Positions 25,610 through 37,559 of a DNA stretch of 64,000 nt are shown piece after piece. This DNA comes from Sphagnum compactum (Eukaryota; Bryophyta; Sphagnopsida; Sphagnales): assembly GCA_965153455.1 (NCBI GenBank), contig OZ234493.1, positions 6,245,809-6,309,808 of the forward strand, given 5' to 3'. The notes under the pieces are model-generated. The model worked only from the letters and a program-made list of their open reading frames with translations. It was not told where the DNA came from and did not search any database. The position numbers and the translations under genes were made by a program. Position 1 is the first letter of the stretch. Each line of letters opens with the position of its first letter.

Positions 25610-26040
25610 TTTGCAATCATCCACATAATCAATATCATTCACAAAATCAGTCACAACAAATAGCCATGTGGCACATAAATATAGGTTGATTCATTACTCA
25701 CCTTAGTTAAAATAAACAATCCATGTGTCAACTAGGTATAGGCACATTTGTTAGTCATCACAATCAAAACAAATGTGCCATGTGGCACCTAATTATTAGC
25801 ATAATCATATTAGCCAAAACATACATGCCATACATGGCATGTAGGTATTGGCAAACTTTATAATCATTTCAATCACAACATACATTCCATGTGGCACCAA
25901 AATATAGGCCAACATATTAATCATGTTTAGTTAGTTCAATCAAAATATATATACTAGGTGTCACCTTGGTATAGGCCAACATGTTAGTAATTTTAGTCAA
26001 AACATACATGCCATTTGGCAGCCAAGTTAGCTAGGTACTT
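25610..26040. repeat. Degenerate tandem array, roughly 70-75-bp units
   Basis: About six units repeat the theme CATGCCATGTGGCACC, ATATAGGCCAACATATTA and AATCAAAACATACAT. Copies near 25660, 25765, 25830, 25890 and 25975 are the easiest to see. The units have diverged, so the array is old. Confidence 0.7.
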
Positions 26041-26365
26041 AGTTAGGTATGTCAGAATCGACACTACAAATTTTAGTCACAATATACATTCAGTCAAAAT
26101 AGACTTACTATGATTTTAGTCTAAAATGACTGGTCCATTTTGGCTTAGGACATTTCTATCCATTGTATGTTATGATTGAAATTTCAATTAGAAAAGACAA
26201 CATAAAACCTTTAATTTTGTAATAATGATTAAAGAACAAAAAAAGAATGAAAGAGAGGAATAAAAAACAAGGAGAATAATTAAATTTTTAACCTAGCTGA
26301 ATGAACAATTCAATGTAGGGTTGAAAAACAAGCAAGGGTTGCCTTCAATAAAACTTGGTCTATAA

Positions 26366-27165
26366 TCTTATATATAAAAGCAAACGTGGTGTCTGTCTGT
26401 CTGTCCGTGTGGACAAAAATTGGGCAATGCCTGGAAGATTCTTCCAGTCATTGCCCGTTCCCTGTGGAGCATTTGATGATGATAATAATAATCGTCTGTG
26501 CGTCTGTCTGTCTGAACCTGTCCATTCCGACCCGTTAACAGTCTCTGCGAGGCCGATTCTGCAACCCCCCAGATGACAAATTTACTATTGCAGGATTTTT
26601 TATGCACAAAATAGGGTGGACAGTCCAAGACTGGCTTCAATAGGTGGACAGTCTAAGAAGTTGAAGATATCAACTTTTGGATGGGGGATGGTAGGGTGTT
26701 GGGGGAGGTATTTTTGGGATTTGGAAGGTGGGTGAGGAGATTTGGGTGCGCTTTTTTTTTTCCCGAAGGATGCATGGGCTAAGGGTTTAGGAGGGTCATG
26801 ATTTTTATTTTTTTCGTGGAGGGGGGGAGGGGGTGGGGGTGGGGGTGGGGTTCTAGGGGTCTTAATAGGTGGAAGTGAGAAAGAACACATTGTAATATTA
26901 TGTTGGGGAACACATTGGGAACCAAAGAAAAATGAAAAGAAACCCTCCCCCCACCCCCCCCCCCCCCCCCCCCCCCCGGGCCCCTCCTCCCAAAATTTAA
27001 AAGGAATAAAAGCAAGGCACCTTGAGTGCACCCTTGGGCCTTCCATTGGCTGCATGAAATTTCTATTCCCAAAAGAGTTCGTCACCGTTTAAAACCGGAG
27101 TGAGAAAAACGAAGGACCGGGTGGGGGGGATCGACGGGGTGCATTATGCACTGGGTTCACACTAG
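26366..27165 (+). mobile_element. Non-autonomous Helitron, 800 bp
   Basis: The 5' end reads TCTTATATATAAAAGCAAAC and is preceded by A. The 3' end is CTAG (27162-27165) followed by T, giving the canonical A/T insertion. A hairpin, GTGCAT/ATGCAC (27140-27152), lies 9 nt upstream of CTAG. A second, 17-nt stem near the 5' end (26422-26438 with 26440-26456) has one mismatch. No Rep/helicase coding is present. A G-rich run (26820-26850) and a 24-base C run (26954-26977) lie inside. The 3' hairpin region matches that of the element at 36599-37559. Confidence 0.75.
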
Positions 27166-27869
27166 TAGCCATTAGAGATGTAGGGGATAGATTTCATTGC
27201 AATTTTCAAGTTGGTTACAAAGTTCATCATCAAAGATGAAACAATGATATAACTTGGAGAAAATCAATGGCTTGACAAATAAGGAACTCGCCAATGAATA
27301 AGAATTAAACAAACTTATTATTTGAACACGGCTCATGCAAGTTAGGCACGAAATGGACTATGAATATGAAGCCACAACTTGCATTATTGATATTGGGGGG
27401 TGGTGCCCTTCAATTGTTTTTTTCTTATACTAGTTAATGAATTTTTTAAAAAGATCATCAACCTTTTGAAAATTACACCAATTAAGCTTTCTATAAGTTT
27501 ATACTAGATAATTTCACCTACCACATTTTAAAAAAGCTTTTACCAACTATTTAAAAAAAAATTCTTCTAATTACATCTTTTAGACATTTCTATCATTTAT
27601 TCTTCTAAAACTTCTTTTAGCAGATTTTGCTAGTTTAAAAATCTTTAAAAATATTTAAAACATATTTATCAATAATCTTTCTCAAATTTAAAAAAAAAAT
27701 CTTTTATAATTTCCATGACACCTATTGGATACAAAGGTGTCAATTTAAGTTTTACAACACCACTATATATATATATATGTTATAAAGGCTAGTGCTAAGG
27801 TTAAGGCCAAAATGCATGCAAAAGGACATGTAGTAAAACTCCAGCAAGTAAACACTAAATAAACTAATA
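27166..27869. other. AT-rich gene-free stretch
   Basis: No coding or repeat structure is recognised apart from homopolymer A runs and a short (AT)n near 27763-27778. Confidence 0.5.
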
Positions 27870-28780
27870 GTAAAAAAGGGAGGGCGAGGGGGTGGTTTGA
27901 GGCAAGGTTTAGAGCTTGGGGGGTTGGAACAAGATGAGGTTGACGAACTAAGATCTTAGAAAGAGGATGTAACTTAGAGATAGGTTATAACTTAGAAAGA
28001 GGCAAAATTTTAGAGAGAAGTTACTTCAACTTATAGAGAGGCAAGGAGACAAAAATTGAAGGGAAAAAAATGCGAGACCAAAATTGGTGGGGTAAAAAAA
28101 TTAAAGAAGAAGTAGTCTCAAAAAAGTCTTCAAATAGATGGAAGTAGGTTGTAGCTTATAAAGAGATGAGAAGAGAAAGAAAATCCTTTGAAAGGAGTTG
28201 ATGAATAAATTAACCCAAGATAGATGAAACTACAATGCAAAGAAAGGCTTTGTAAAAAGATTCAATGAAAAAAAAAGTAACTTGAAAAGGAACTACAACA
28301 TAGAAAGAAGTGTTGAAATAGGCTTAGAGACCAGACTTGGTGGAAAAAAAAAATTAACTCAAGAAAGATGGAAGGGAGTTGCATTAAATAGAGGACTTGG
28401 TGAGAAAAGAATTAACCTAAGAGAGATGGGAAGGAGCTACAACATAAAGAAAGGCAGTGAGAGATAGGTTTAGAAGGAAAATTCAACAAGGAAAAAAAAT
28501 CCGAGATGAATGGAAAGTAGTTGTAGCATAAAGAGAGGTGAGAGAGGCTTAGAAAGAGGATTTGATGAAAAAAAAAGAAAACTCAAAAGAGATGGAAAGG
28601 AGTTGTAGTGTAGAAAGAGGTGATAACAAAAGAATCAACAAGAGTAAAAAATTCTTTTGGTAAGAATCACTGAGGGAAAAAAAGGGTGGGTCTTGGTGTA
28701 CAGAGAGAAGCAAAAGAGAGGAAGCAGTTTTAAGTGGTGGGTTTGTGTGTATAGAAAGAGGTGACGAACAAAAACAACAT
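27870..28780. repeat. Purine-rich tandem array
   Basis: Degenerate units on the theme GAGATGGAAAGGAGTTG, TAGCATAAAGAGAGG and AAAAAAAATTAACTCAAG recur at roughly 75-90-bp spacing. The strand is almost entirely purine, so triplex or unusual DNA structure is possible. Open frames here (for example 28282-28467) reflect the repeat, not a gene. Confidence 0.7.
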
Positions 28781-30299
28781 GCGATCAACTAGAGGGGGAT
28801 GAAAAGTTCAAAATGAGCTTGCTAATACTTGCAAGCACACTGCAGCAACAAGAAAGGCGATAAGCACATTGCAACAAAAAAGATTGCAAGCACACTTGTC
28901 AAAATGTTGATGAGGATGAATAGCAGATGCTTTGCGCTACCTGCAAACACAAATCAAGTATTTACTCAAGTTTGAAGGAAGAAGTGAACTGAAAATGAAG
29001 CACAAGAGCAAAGGGATGAGAAGGAATAAATGATGACAATTACATAGATGAAGTCTTACAAGCAAGATTGCTTCAAAATCTTTAATAGTCAACTATAAGA
29101 CTAGAAGCATGAAAAGCAAGTGAGACCGAACATCACTAGAGTGAGGTAGGAGCAATTGGGCAAAAACTAAAGACACCTCCAACTAATTAGGATTTTAGGT
29201 TTATCAAATTATCCCATAATCATAGATTAATATAGTATTTTGAACTTTTGATCTCAAATGTTGGTGTAAAATGGATCATTTTGCACATAAAAATGAATTA
29301 TTTTTCTGGCATCAGTTCCCATTGTTCATCAATATTTATTTTGTTTGGAAAGATTTTTTAATAGTCAAAAGAGGTCCCCTACTTTGGTGCTGCATATCTT
29401 CCTTGGTTCTTGACCAAACTGGATGATTCAATGGTCCTAGGTGCACAAGAGACGGGGAACAAATTCAAATAGATGCCAAACTTTTCAAATGCATCACTGA
29501 TGCCAAAATAAATAAATTTGTAAATGCTATAATTCAGTTCAGTGAGAAAAGAATCATAGCTATGAGAACTAACATGATAAAAAGATTGCATAATGACAAA
29601 ACAACTCAAGTTCAATATAAGTGTCTCCACCTTTAAAATGGCATGAAAAGACTGCCATGAATCACTAAGGAATTACAATAAGATGAACTTTCTAAACTTT
29701 AAATGTAATTTCATCTTCAAGTTGCCATTCAAAAGACTAATCCTTCCTATTCAAATGAATCAAAGCACCCAAATTTCATGAAAAATTTGAACATAGTGCT
29801 TTGGTAGAGCTGATCCAGAATGATTTAAACCTTATAAGGTGACAAGTGGATCCACACCCAAAAGGAAGATGAACACAGAAAAGAAAGAGGAAGAAAAAGT
29901 AAAAGCAAAAGAACAAACCCAAACAAGAAAAGAGGCAGGAGTGAGAGAAACAAAATGGCAAACCTTATGGCATGGTCTTTAGAGGATAAAGTGGGATTTG
30001 AAAAGCTACCCACTGAAATAAGAAGCCCTTGAAATAATCATTTTGAAGATTCAAAAGGTGAAAACACCAAACAGAACGATGTTGAATAAACTATGCTACA
30101 GATGATGTAAGCAAGGAGCAGCTGATGTTAACCTGTATCTTGACTTCATCATAGAGAAGCCCGACAATTATTGCCTAACAACAAGGAGCCTGTGGTTGGA
30201 AGAATGGCCTGCAGGATTTCTTACCAGTATTGGACACTAATGGCACTGTCAATATCAAACGTGGTCTGTGGAATATGTTAGCATAAGCTGTTGGTACTT
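28781..30299. other. Intergenic DNA downstream of PDH E1-alpha
   Basis: No gene is seen. The part close to 30299 should hold the PDH E1-alpha 3' untranslated region; its composition becomes less AT-rich from about 30100. Open frames at 29776-30013 (-) are low-complexity Phe/Leu-rich. Confidence 0.5.
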
Positions 30300-33200
30300 T
30301 CATGGCAACTTCACAACAACCTCCTTACGGTCTGCTCCATATGCCTGGCATACATCACATGTATCAACAATTTCCTTGTCAAGCAAGACCAGACCAGTAC
30401 GGGATGGTGACACATAAGGTATTACTGAAAGACTAACAAACATGGAAACTGCCATCTGGTGCAACAGCTCTGGTCAACACACAGGTTTGACCTTTCTGAC
30501 TGTGTCAGGGTGACCAGTCAAATGACCTTTCTCAATGGAAAGCATTATTGACTTGTGGTCAAATGCAAAATATGCACATGTGCAATGTGCAACATCTCAA
30601 AAGCTCCTAAAAGAATGAAAGAATTGTGTTTGCAGACAGGTGCAACTACTCCCGTTACATGACCCTCAGTTAGAAGGCCAAAATATTGGAGAGGGACAAC
30701 ATGGTTGCTGTACTGTGCATATGACAGCGTAGGCCAAGCTCACTTACACATTGAACCCTAAAAACCAGGGTAAAGGCTAAAGTGTGAACAGTATTGGTCA
30801 TTGTAATCTTGCAGACAGTCATTGGAGAACCTGGACACAATCTAACTTCTACTACTGGTAAACATCAGTGTTGAAAACAACGACAGTCTGGGAGGAAACA
30901 GGATTCATGACTCCTTTTGTGAGGTGATGCAAATGAAAGACTGAGTGGTCCAGCTTAGATAACTGCCAGGTCCTGCTACTTTCAGACATTATCCATAATT
31001 TGGCACCTATAGTGAGCTACGAGAGCAGTGATGTGACCAAAAAGTACCTCAGCACCATAACCTTTCACCCAGATGTGAGAGAACAACTCTGATGTATCCG
31101 GTTGTGGGCTCTCCTGCATAAAGCACATAGATATCCAAGCCATTATTCAATTCTGCAGTGGTGATGTTGAGTGAGGGTAATAATTTGATGCAGCTTCAAG
31201 AAAGTTAGCAGGACCATCTCAAAGCCTGCATAAGTCTAAACATGAAGTCCCCTTATCACAAAGGTCTCAACTTTAGCTCCCTCAGCAACATTGTGCCTTG
31301 AAAAAGAAATGGATCTGGGAGACCAACCTTGGCTTTGGCAAGAGCCTCATCGACTTCACTCTTGGCTTCCTTTTCCAGTGTCTGCACCCCCAAAAATATC
31401 ACCCTGTGTTACAGTCCTGCAATGCCCTTTCCCCCAGAACGACTCACTGGTTCCATGATTTCCCCTCAATTAGTAGTGAAACTTGTCCTCAAATGCAGCA
31501 GTAGGGTGGCAACAATACCAGTAGAGCAGATCAGAGGGTTAATCTACCTTGAGGTCTGCAACACTGGCAATCTCAAGTGATAGCAACAGTTTCCTGATTC
31601 TCTCGATAGGATCACGCTCCTGTTCCACAGAGCACAATTGTGTCATTATAGTGTTTCCCTCCAGCTCCATGAGGAGAGGAAACTAGCTGCTTAGCCCAAT
31701 GCAATTAAGCGAAGTAATATTTGTCTCTAATAGAACCTGCTCATAGCTCATCCAGGCAGTGAAGAAAGATGATTGCAAACCTGCCGGACACCAGAAATCT
31801 CATCACGGGTGCGGTAGGTGCTGCCAGGATCAGACATCGAATGACCATGGTAACGATATGTATCAAACTCCAGCACCTTCAATACCAATACTTGTTAATG
31901 AACAAAAATAGTGCAACTTAAAACAACTTCAAATTGCCTTAAATCTAAACAAATAAATGCAAATTCAAATTGGAGTCTGAACAATGAGGGTAGATGAAGA
32001 CGGAGCTTACAAAAGGTCCATTCTTGAGAGCATACTCTTTAGCATACTTCACAGCTTGCTTTACAGCCAAGCAGTCCATGCCATCCACCTGAGTTATCCA
32101 CCCACAGAATAACAAAGAAACTTAGTCCTTCAAACCTATGCTCAATACCATAGCACTGCAATGACATGAAAGCTGCAGGGAATAAGAGGCAATTCTATGC
32201 AATATATTGCAACACAAGGACTTAAATGAGGTAGGGTATTACCTTCATCCCAGGAACATAGTCACCACGTTTATAGTATTCAGGGCTCTTAGCTGACCGC
32301 CACTCAGCCGTTCCCATACCATCTGAAGTCACACAAGCATATTCCAACTTTCAGGGTCAGAAGATCTTGCCCTTGAAGCAGATGGAGTTCTTGGTGAACC
32401 TGGCTCACAAAGTTACTAGTGGAGAGTTAGAAAATCAGAACAAGCTCCCCAACCTTTAATATGACAGTTCTTGCAATGAGCATCCTTTTCAAACTGGAAT
32501 CAGAAGATGACATGAGCTTTCTGCTCCAAACTGTGTTTTATGGTTTCTTCTAATTTCAACAATAAGCAGAAATTTTCAGGGAGGGAGTGCACAAAGGTTG
32601 AGATATAAATGTGTAATACCAGAATAATGAAATACTACAGCCATAAACACACAGGGAATTAGAGATCCAATTCATGAAAAAGAATGGCCAACACCTTAGG
32701 GTTTGGACTATGGTACTGAACAGAGAGCTCAAAACAAGTAGATTTCAATTCAATTGAGAGCTCCCAGGATATGGAGTAAAGGGACATGGCCCAGATACTG
32801 ACTGCCCTGCCAAACTTGTACACCTTAGTTTAAGCCATGGTGAATGTGGATTGAGACAAAGGAAACTGCTGCTGTAAGTCAATGCACAATGGGTGGCAAT
32901 CATTGTGCAACCTGTGACAGATCTAGATGACCTGCTGGACGAGGCAAGTTGGACAGTTGAATAGAACATACTACAGCTGAAAAAATTGGAAAGCGATCTA
33001 GAAGGTTGGACAAGAAAGATCCAAATTCAGATGACTGCTGACTCTAGGGTTTTATGCATGGAAGATTTTCCTTCTTGTTGGAGCATTCCATAGAGAACCA
33101 AGGGGATCTGGATTAGAAATCCATACTTACAATGATTGTTTTCACACACAAAGATGACAGGTAAGCTCCACAGCGCGGCAATATTCATGGCTTCGAAAAG

Positions 33201-33869
33201 CTGGCCCTGATTGGCAGCACCGTCTCCATACATTGTCAGGGTGACGCCGTCCACCTTCAAGTACTTTTGAGCGAATGCAAGGCCTGCACCCAACGGCGTT
33301 TGCGCACCGACGATGCCATTACCTCCAAAGAATCCTCCTTTCTTGTTATACATGTGCATGGATCCGCCTTTCCCAAGAGAGCAACCATCCTTACGACCCA
33401 TCAGCTCGGCAAAAACCTCCAAAAGCGTCCCTCCTCTGCCCAAATGGATGCAGTGATCCCTGTAGGCCGTGATAATACAGTCCTTTTGGTTCAACGACGC
33501 CTCCATCCCCACGCACACAGCCTCCTGGCCGTCGTAGAGATGACAAAACCCACGAATGAATTTCGACTTGTAGAGGGAGTCCGCCGCGATCTCCATGCGC
33601 CGCATGGTGAACATGGTTTTGAAGAAACTCAAAAGCTCCTGCGCCGATGTCTCCACAGAAAGCGATGGCGCATCACACTTGTGCGCTTTGAAGGGCACAG
33701 GCACATCCACCGTCAACGCATCGGCCGCGAAACCCGCTCTCTGCTGCTGCTGCTGTCGCGGGATGATGGAATCTGATAGTGGAATCAGCGAAGAAGAAGC
33801 GGAAGAGGAAGAAACAATTGCCGACAAACGAAGCAAGTTACGAGTACGATGACATAACTGCTGCGCCAT
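30300..33869 (-). CDS. Mitochondrial pyruvate dehydrogenase E1 component, alpha subunit, 409 aa
   Basis: E1-alpha pairs with E1-beta to decarboxylate pyruvate with thiamine diphosphate and feed the E2 lipoyl domain in the matrix complex. Exons: 33869-33131, 32322-32243, 32088-32011, 31876-31781, 31619-31548, 31381-31328, 31113-31048, 30344-30300; phases agree and the sum is 1230 bp. Residues 1 to about 55 are Ser/Arg/Gln-rich without acidic residues up to Asp33, fitting a transit peptide; a Gln run comes from a CTG/CAG repeat. The TPP-binding motif is GDGAANQG (215-222) to ENN (243-245). [12 protein letters not shown] (306-317) contains the regulatory phosphorylation serine region (site 1, Ser312). 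The C-terminus is [17 protein letters not shown] 33869 is the first in-frame ATG; upstream codons are open but lack one. Length and motifs match plant mitochondrial rather than plastid E1-alpha. Confidence 0.96.
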
Positions 33870-34110
33870 GGCCGCCAAATCCCGCAACCTTCAAACCCTA
33901 GGCAACAGCAAGCGGAACAGCAATGCGTTGCAAACAACACAGGAAACAAATCGAAAGCGAAGAAGAAGCGAGAAACACAGCCAAACGAGGGAAGACGAAG
34001 CCCAAAATCCAGGGCCTATCACCAAGTCCAGGTGGCCAAAATCAGCAGGTCCAGGTCCCAAAACACGGAACTGTTTCCTCTTATGCTACACACAGAGTGG
34101 GGTCTCTATG
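33870..34110 (-). promoter_or_regulatory. Presumed PDH E1-alpha leader and proximal promoter
   Basis: This is a GC-richer block directly upstream of the start codon. It includes a telobox-like AAACCCTAG (plus strand, 33894-33902), an element common in plant housekeeping promoters. Assignment is by position and composition only. Confidence 0.4.
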
Positions 34111-34205
34111 ATTTTACCATTGTTGCCACTGTAGTGATGGTTAACCCAAGGCCACTTTGGTTACATCACAAAATTGATCAAAAAAACCAAACACTCTATT
34201 TAAAA

Positions 34206-34326
34206 AAACCCATTTAATGGCCATATTAAGCCCCAAAAATTTAGATTTGGACTCGAGGACCCTGCTTTAGCTTGCGAAGAAGATTATATTTACAAATTTT
34301 ATAAGTAATTTAAATGGGTTCTGGGG
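34206..34326. repeat. Small foldback element, copy 1
   Basis: The outer arms (AACCCATTTAA near 34207 and TTTAAATGGGTTCTGG near 34309) are inverted. The core, with GCCCCAAAAATTTAGATTT, is the reverse complement of the core in the copy at 44601-44702. Both copies continue to the right with the same flank (TTTTTACCATGATC, then GGTCAATT and GCCCT). Confidence 0.65.
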
Positions 34327-34815
34327 TTTTTACCATGATCCCAATGTGCGGTCAATTCGCCCTGGCCTGTGTGAAGAAGGCCAACTTAGGTAGTCTAGAT
34401 AAGTAGCTAGTTTAAATAGGTAGGTAACTCGAGTAAGTGGATACATAGGTGGACAGGTATGTAGGTGTAGCCTAGTTAGTTTAGATTAGTGTGGCATGTG
34501 CCCTTGGCCCAAGTGTTACCAAGTCGTCAACTGATTTTTCCTTCGGCAACCTGGTTTTTTGGAATTTATTGGAATTTTCTCTGTAGTAGAAATCACTTAA
34601 AAATCAATATCTCCCACATTCTGAATCCAGATCTTACAAAATAAAATTCCATTAAATCCTGCTCATCAAGATCTTTCCAAAAACACCAAAGGCACATTCG
34701 AATTCCTCTGAAATTTTCAGCTACGATTTAATTTAATAGGTTTGATAGGTAGGTAGCCTAAATGGGTAAGTATGTTGGTGGGTTGATAACATAAGTAGTT
34801 AAATAAAGAATTTTT

Positions 34816-35130
34816 TTAAATTCACACCTTTTTTGGTTAAATTCACACCCTTCGCGCGTCTGATTTTATGCAGATTAAACTTTAAGAGTATGTTCCTTTA
34901 TCAGTTCAATTACTTCTGCGGGCAAGAAGTTCTCGAGTTGTGCCCTGATTGACCACAGACCCCACACTTGCATCCTTCCACGTATTCAAAGTGAGACTTG
35001 TCTCTGGTCATGCTTGTCTTGTTCTTAGAGCCTAGGGGCGGGGTGGGGCAGACACACTCAAATTTAATTTGCATATAATCGGACGCGCGAAGAAAGGGTG
35101 TGAATTTAACCAAAAAAGGTGTGAATTTAA
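34816..35130 (-). mobile_element. 315-bp MITE, probably Mutator-derived, with zinc-knuckle coding
   Basis: The terminal inverted repeats are 64 bp (34816-34879) and 68 bp (35063-35130) and differ by a 4-nt indel and a few substitutions. Each arm contains the phrase TTAAATTCACACC twice. On the minus strand the interior encodes CKCGVCGQSGHNSRTSCPQK and a stop at 34910-34912; this is a CCHC knuckle (Cx2Cx4Hx5C) like the C-terminal one of plant Mutator transposases. The flanks are too AT-rich to define the target duplication, so superfamily assignment rests on the knuckle and the long TIRs. Confidence 0.75.
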
Positions 35131-36598
35131 AATTTTCCAAAATAAATAACCTAAAATGAATCTATAAATAGGTCAGTAGCTGAGGCCAATATGTAGGCAC
35201 TCTTGGAACATATGTATACCTTATATCTTATACCTACCACATAAGGCACTCTTGGAAAAGTTTTAGTGTATTTGGAGAAAATTTGACACACATGGATTGT
35301 AGTTGGCACACCATTGAGAGTAGGGCTACCCTTCAAGAGCTTCTTGTTTGTGGTTGCTCGTTATACAAAAATTGTGAGTTGCCCAGCATGATAGATGCTC
35401 TAAGCTACTCTATGCAACACTAATGTGAAAGTCAATGAGAAGTTTTGTTGCTTAATGTTTTCATCATTTTAATTTCTCTTTTGAAGCATAATGTAGGCTC
35501 AATCAACAAGCCATTGGCACAAGCTTAGTAGCCAAAGGTTGGCATGGCTTTCAATCTACACCCAATGGGTTTGATCCTAGAACCTTTTTTTGAGGTCCCA
35601 AGGTCTTAGACATGGGCTACACCACTAAATCATAACCATTGTTACTTTTTGAAAATTTTCGTCAAAAATGTGAAAAATAAAAATTATAAGGAAGGAATAT
35701 TATGTCACAATTTTCCCTTTTTTAAAATTTCCAAATTTTGTGAAAAAAATTGGAATTTTTTTTGCCACATTTGGACCCTGCCTTTAGTTTTGTAGTAGTT
35801 TAAAAACTAGTTTTTGTATTGTTTAGACTATTGTTTTTGTTTGGTTGACAAAATTTTGCTAAATTTTGACCTGAAAAAAATGATTTTGACCTCTATAAGG
35901 GATTTTTCATTGATAAAATGGCCCAAATTCACCAGATTTCAAAGAAAAAATAATTCAAATCACCAGATTTTTATCATAAGTTCCAGTAGTTAGCCAAGAA
36001 TATTAAACTTTCAGTGATGACAATTCTTCAGTTCTCATCCAAATCTCTCGTTTTTCATTAAAAAATTCAACTTGAAATTCTCTACAAGTCACAGAATTGG
36101 ATTTTCAAAATTTCATGACTTTTAAGCACATTTATGAAAGTTAGTCCATTTTTTGGATTGGGATTGTTTTGGTCAATTGTCAAAAGTTAAAGAGTAACTT
36201 GCACTTGGTAACTGAAAGAGGATTTAGGTCAAATATTGAACGACACCTCTTTAGGTCTTCAAACTTTCCATTCCATTTCTTCCATCTTTAAATGTCTTCC
36301 AATAAAGTTTCACAAGGTTCACACAAAAGTTTTGTCACATTTTGAAAATCATAGATGTTTTTAAGTTGTCACATAATTCTAAATGTTGCAAATTATTTCT
36401 CAATAGAGGTGTCTTGAGGGCCTAACATTTGAAGGTGTTTTGCATGAACAATAAAGTACTTGAGACAAAACATGTGAGAACCATGAGCCATGATTGGATG
36501 TATAAATCATTTACATAATTTCTATTCTTAAAGCATTTCCACTCACATTCTCAATGTGGGCCACAATAGTGTTTGTCACATTCAAACTATAAACAAAA
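35131..36598. other. AT-rich intergenic DNA with a dispersed repeat
   Basis: No gene is seen. About 35845-36000 is a diverged copy of the sequence at 19845-19970. Confidence 0.5.
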
Positions 36599-37559
36599 CT
36601 AGTTTGAACCCTGTGCCTAATGCACAGGTGTGTTATTTCAACAATGTTTGGTTCATGTTTTAGTTTTTTTTTAAAACTTTTATCTTTTTTATTTTTTTAT
36701 TTTTATGTGTTTTCTGTTTTTATTATTATTTTGTATAATAAAAAGAAAGTGTTTCTTTTTCACTTTTGTATTTTTGTTTATTTGGATGCAAGTTTGAAGT
36801 TTGGAGAAAGAAGACACACCTCATTCTTTTTCAAGTAGGGTTTTTCTTCATTATTATAAGTTTTATTTTTTCTTATTTTCTACTCTTTATTTGGTTTCTT
36901 CTTTTTTGTAATTTTTTTCTTTTAAAATGATTTTACTGTATTTCCCTTTCCTTGTTTCATTTGTTTCCATTCCTTTTTTATAGTTTTTGTGTTTTTACTT
37001 TTTTTTTGTTTATGTTTGTTTCATGTTTTAATTTTTTCTATTTTTATTTTGTCTATCTTCATTTTTTTCTATTTTTATGCGTTTATTTATTTATTTATTT
37101 TCTATTTTCTTTTCCAAAAAAAATTATAGTTTTTCTAATATGTTTTACAATAAAAATAATTAAAAAAACTTTTTTTAATTGTTGTTTGATTAGATGCAGG
37201 TTTGAAGTTTGGAAAAAGAAGACAAACCTCATTTTTTTTTCAAGTATGGTTTCTTTTCTCTATCTTTCGCTCTCTGTTTCGTTTCTTATTTTTTGTCATC
37301 TATTTTTTAATTTTCTTTTAAGATTATTTTACTGTATTTCCCTTTTTTTGTTTCATGTTTAAGTGTTTACAAAAAGTTTCTAATTGTTAAAGTGTTTTTC
37401 TGTTTTTATTTTTTTTCTAGTTTTTTCCCTTTTTAAAAAATATATTTGTTCTGTTTGGATGGATGACGGAACGGACGACGGGATGGATGACGGACGAATG
37501 GATGAAAAGCTTCATTTCATCCCGAAGCTTCACGACCAGGACGTCCTTTACTATATAGA
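36599..37559 (-). mobile_element. Non-autonomous Helitron, 961 bp, minus strand
   Basis: Read on the minus strand, it starts TCTATATAGTAAAGGACG (5' end at 37559). It ends with hairpin CCTGTGC/GCACAGG (36611-36629), then GTTCAAA and CTAG (36602-36599), followed by T. The hairpin-to-end sequence matches the Helitron at 26366-27165 (GGGTTCAAACTAG against GGGTTCACACTAG). Near the 5' end there is a GATGACGG-type short repeat (about 37459-37505) and an 8-bp stem (GGATGAAA/TTTCATCC). The base before the 5' TC is T rather than A, so the 5' boundary is less certain. The body contains a roughly 405-bp internal duplication (36790-36960 and 37198-37360). No Rep/helicase coding. Confidence 0.65.

Noticed and set aside
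25610-26040. CRISPR-like spaced repeats
   Set aside because: The repeats are degenerate, without uniform spacers, and the DNA is plant nuclear.
26600-27085. 161-codon Gly/Pro-rich minus-strand frame
   Set aside because: It runs through G and C homopolymers inside a non-coding Helitron.
33267-33776. 169-codon plus-strand frame opposite PDH exon 1
   Set aside because: It is an antisense shadow of the GC-richer exon; no family match and no independent signals.
33870-33887. Extended PDH E1-alpha N-terminus
   Set aside because: The upstream in-frame codon is TTG, not ATG; the ATG at 33869 gives a normal transit peptide.
36952-37362. 136-codon Phe-rich frame
   Set aside because: It is a translated T-rich tract in the Helitron body with no motif.
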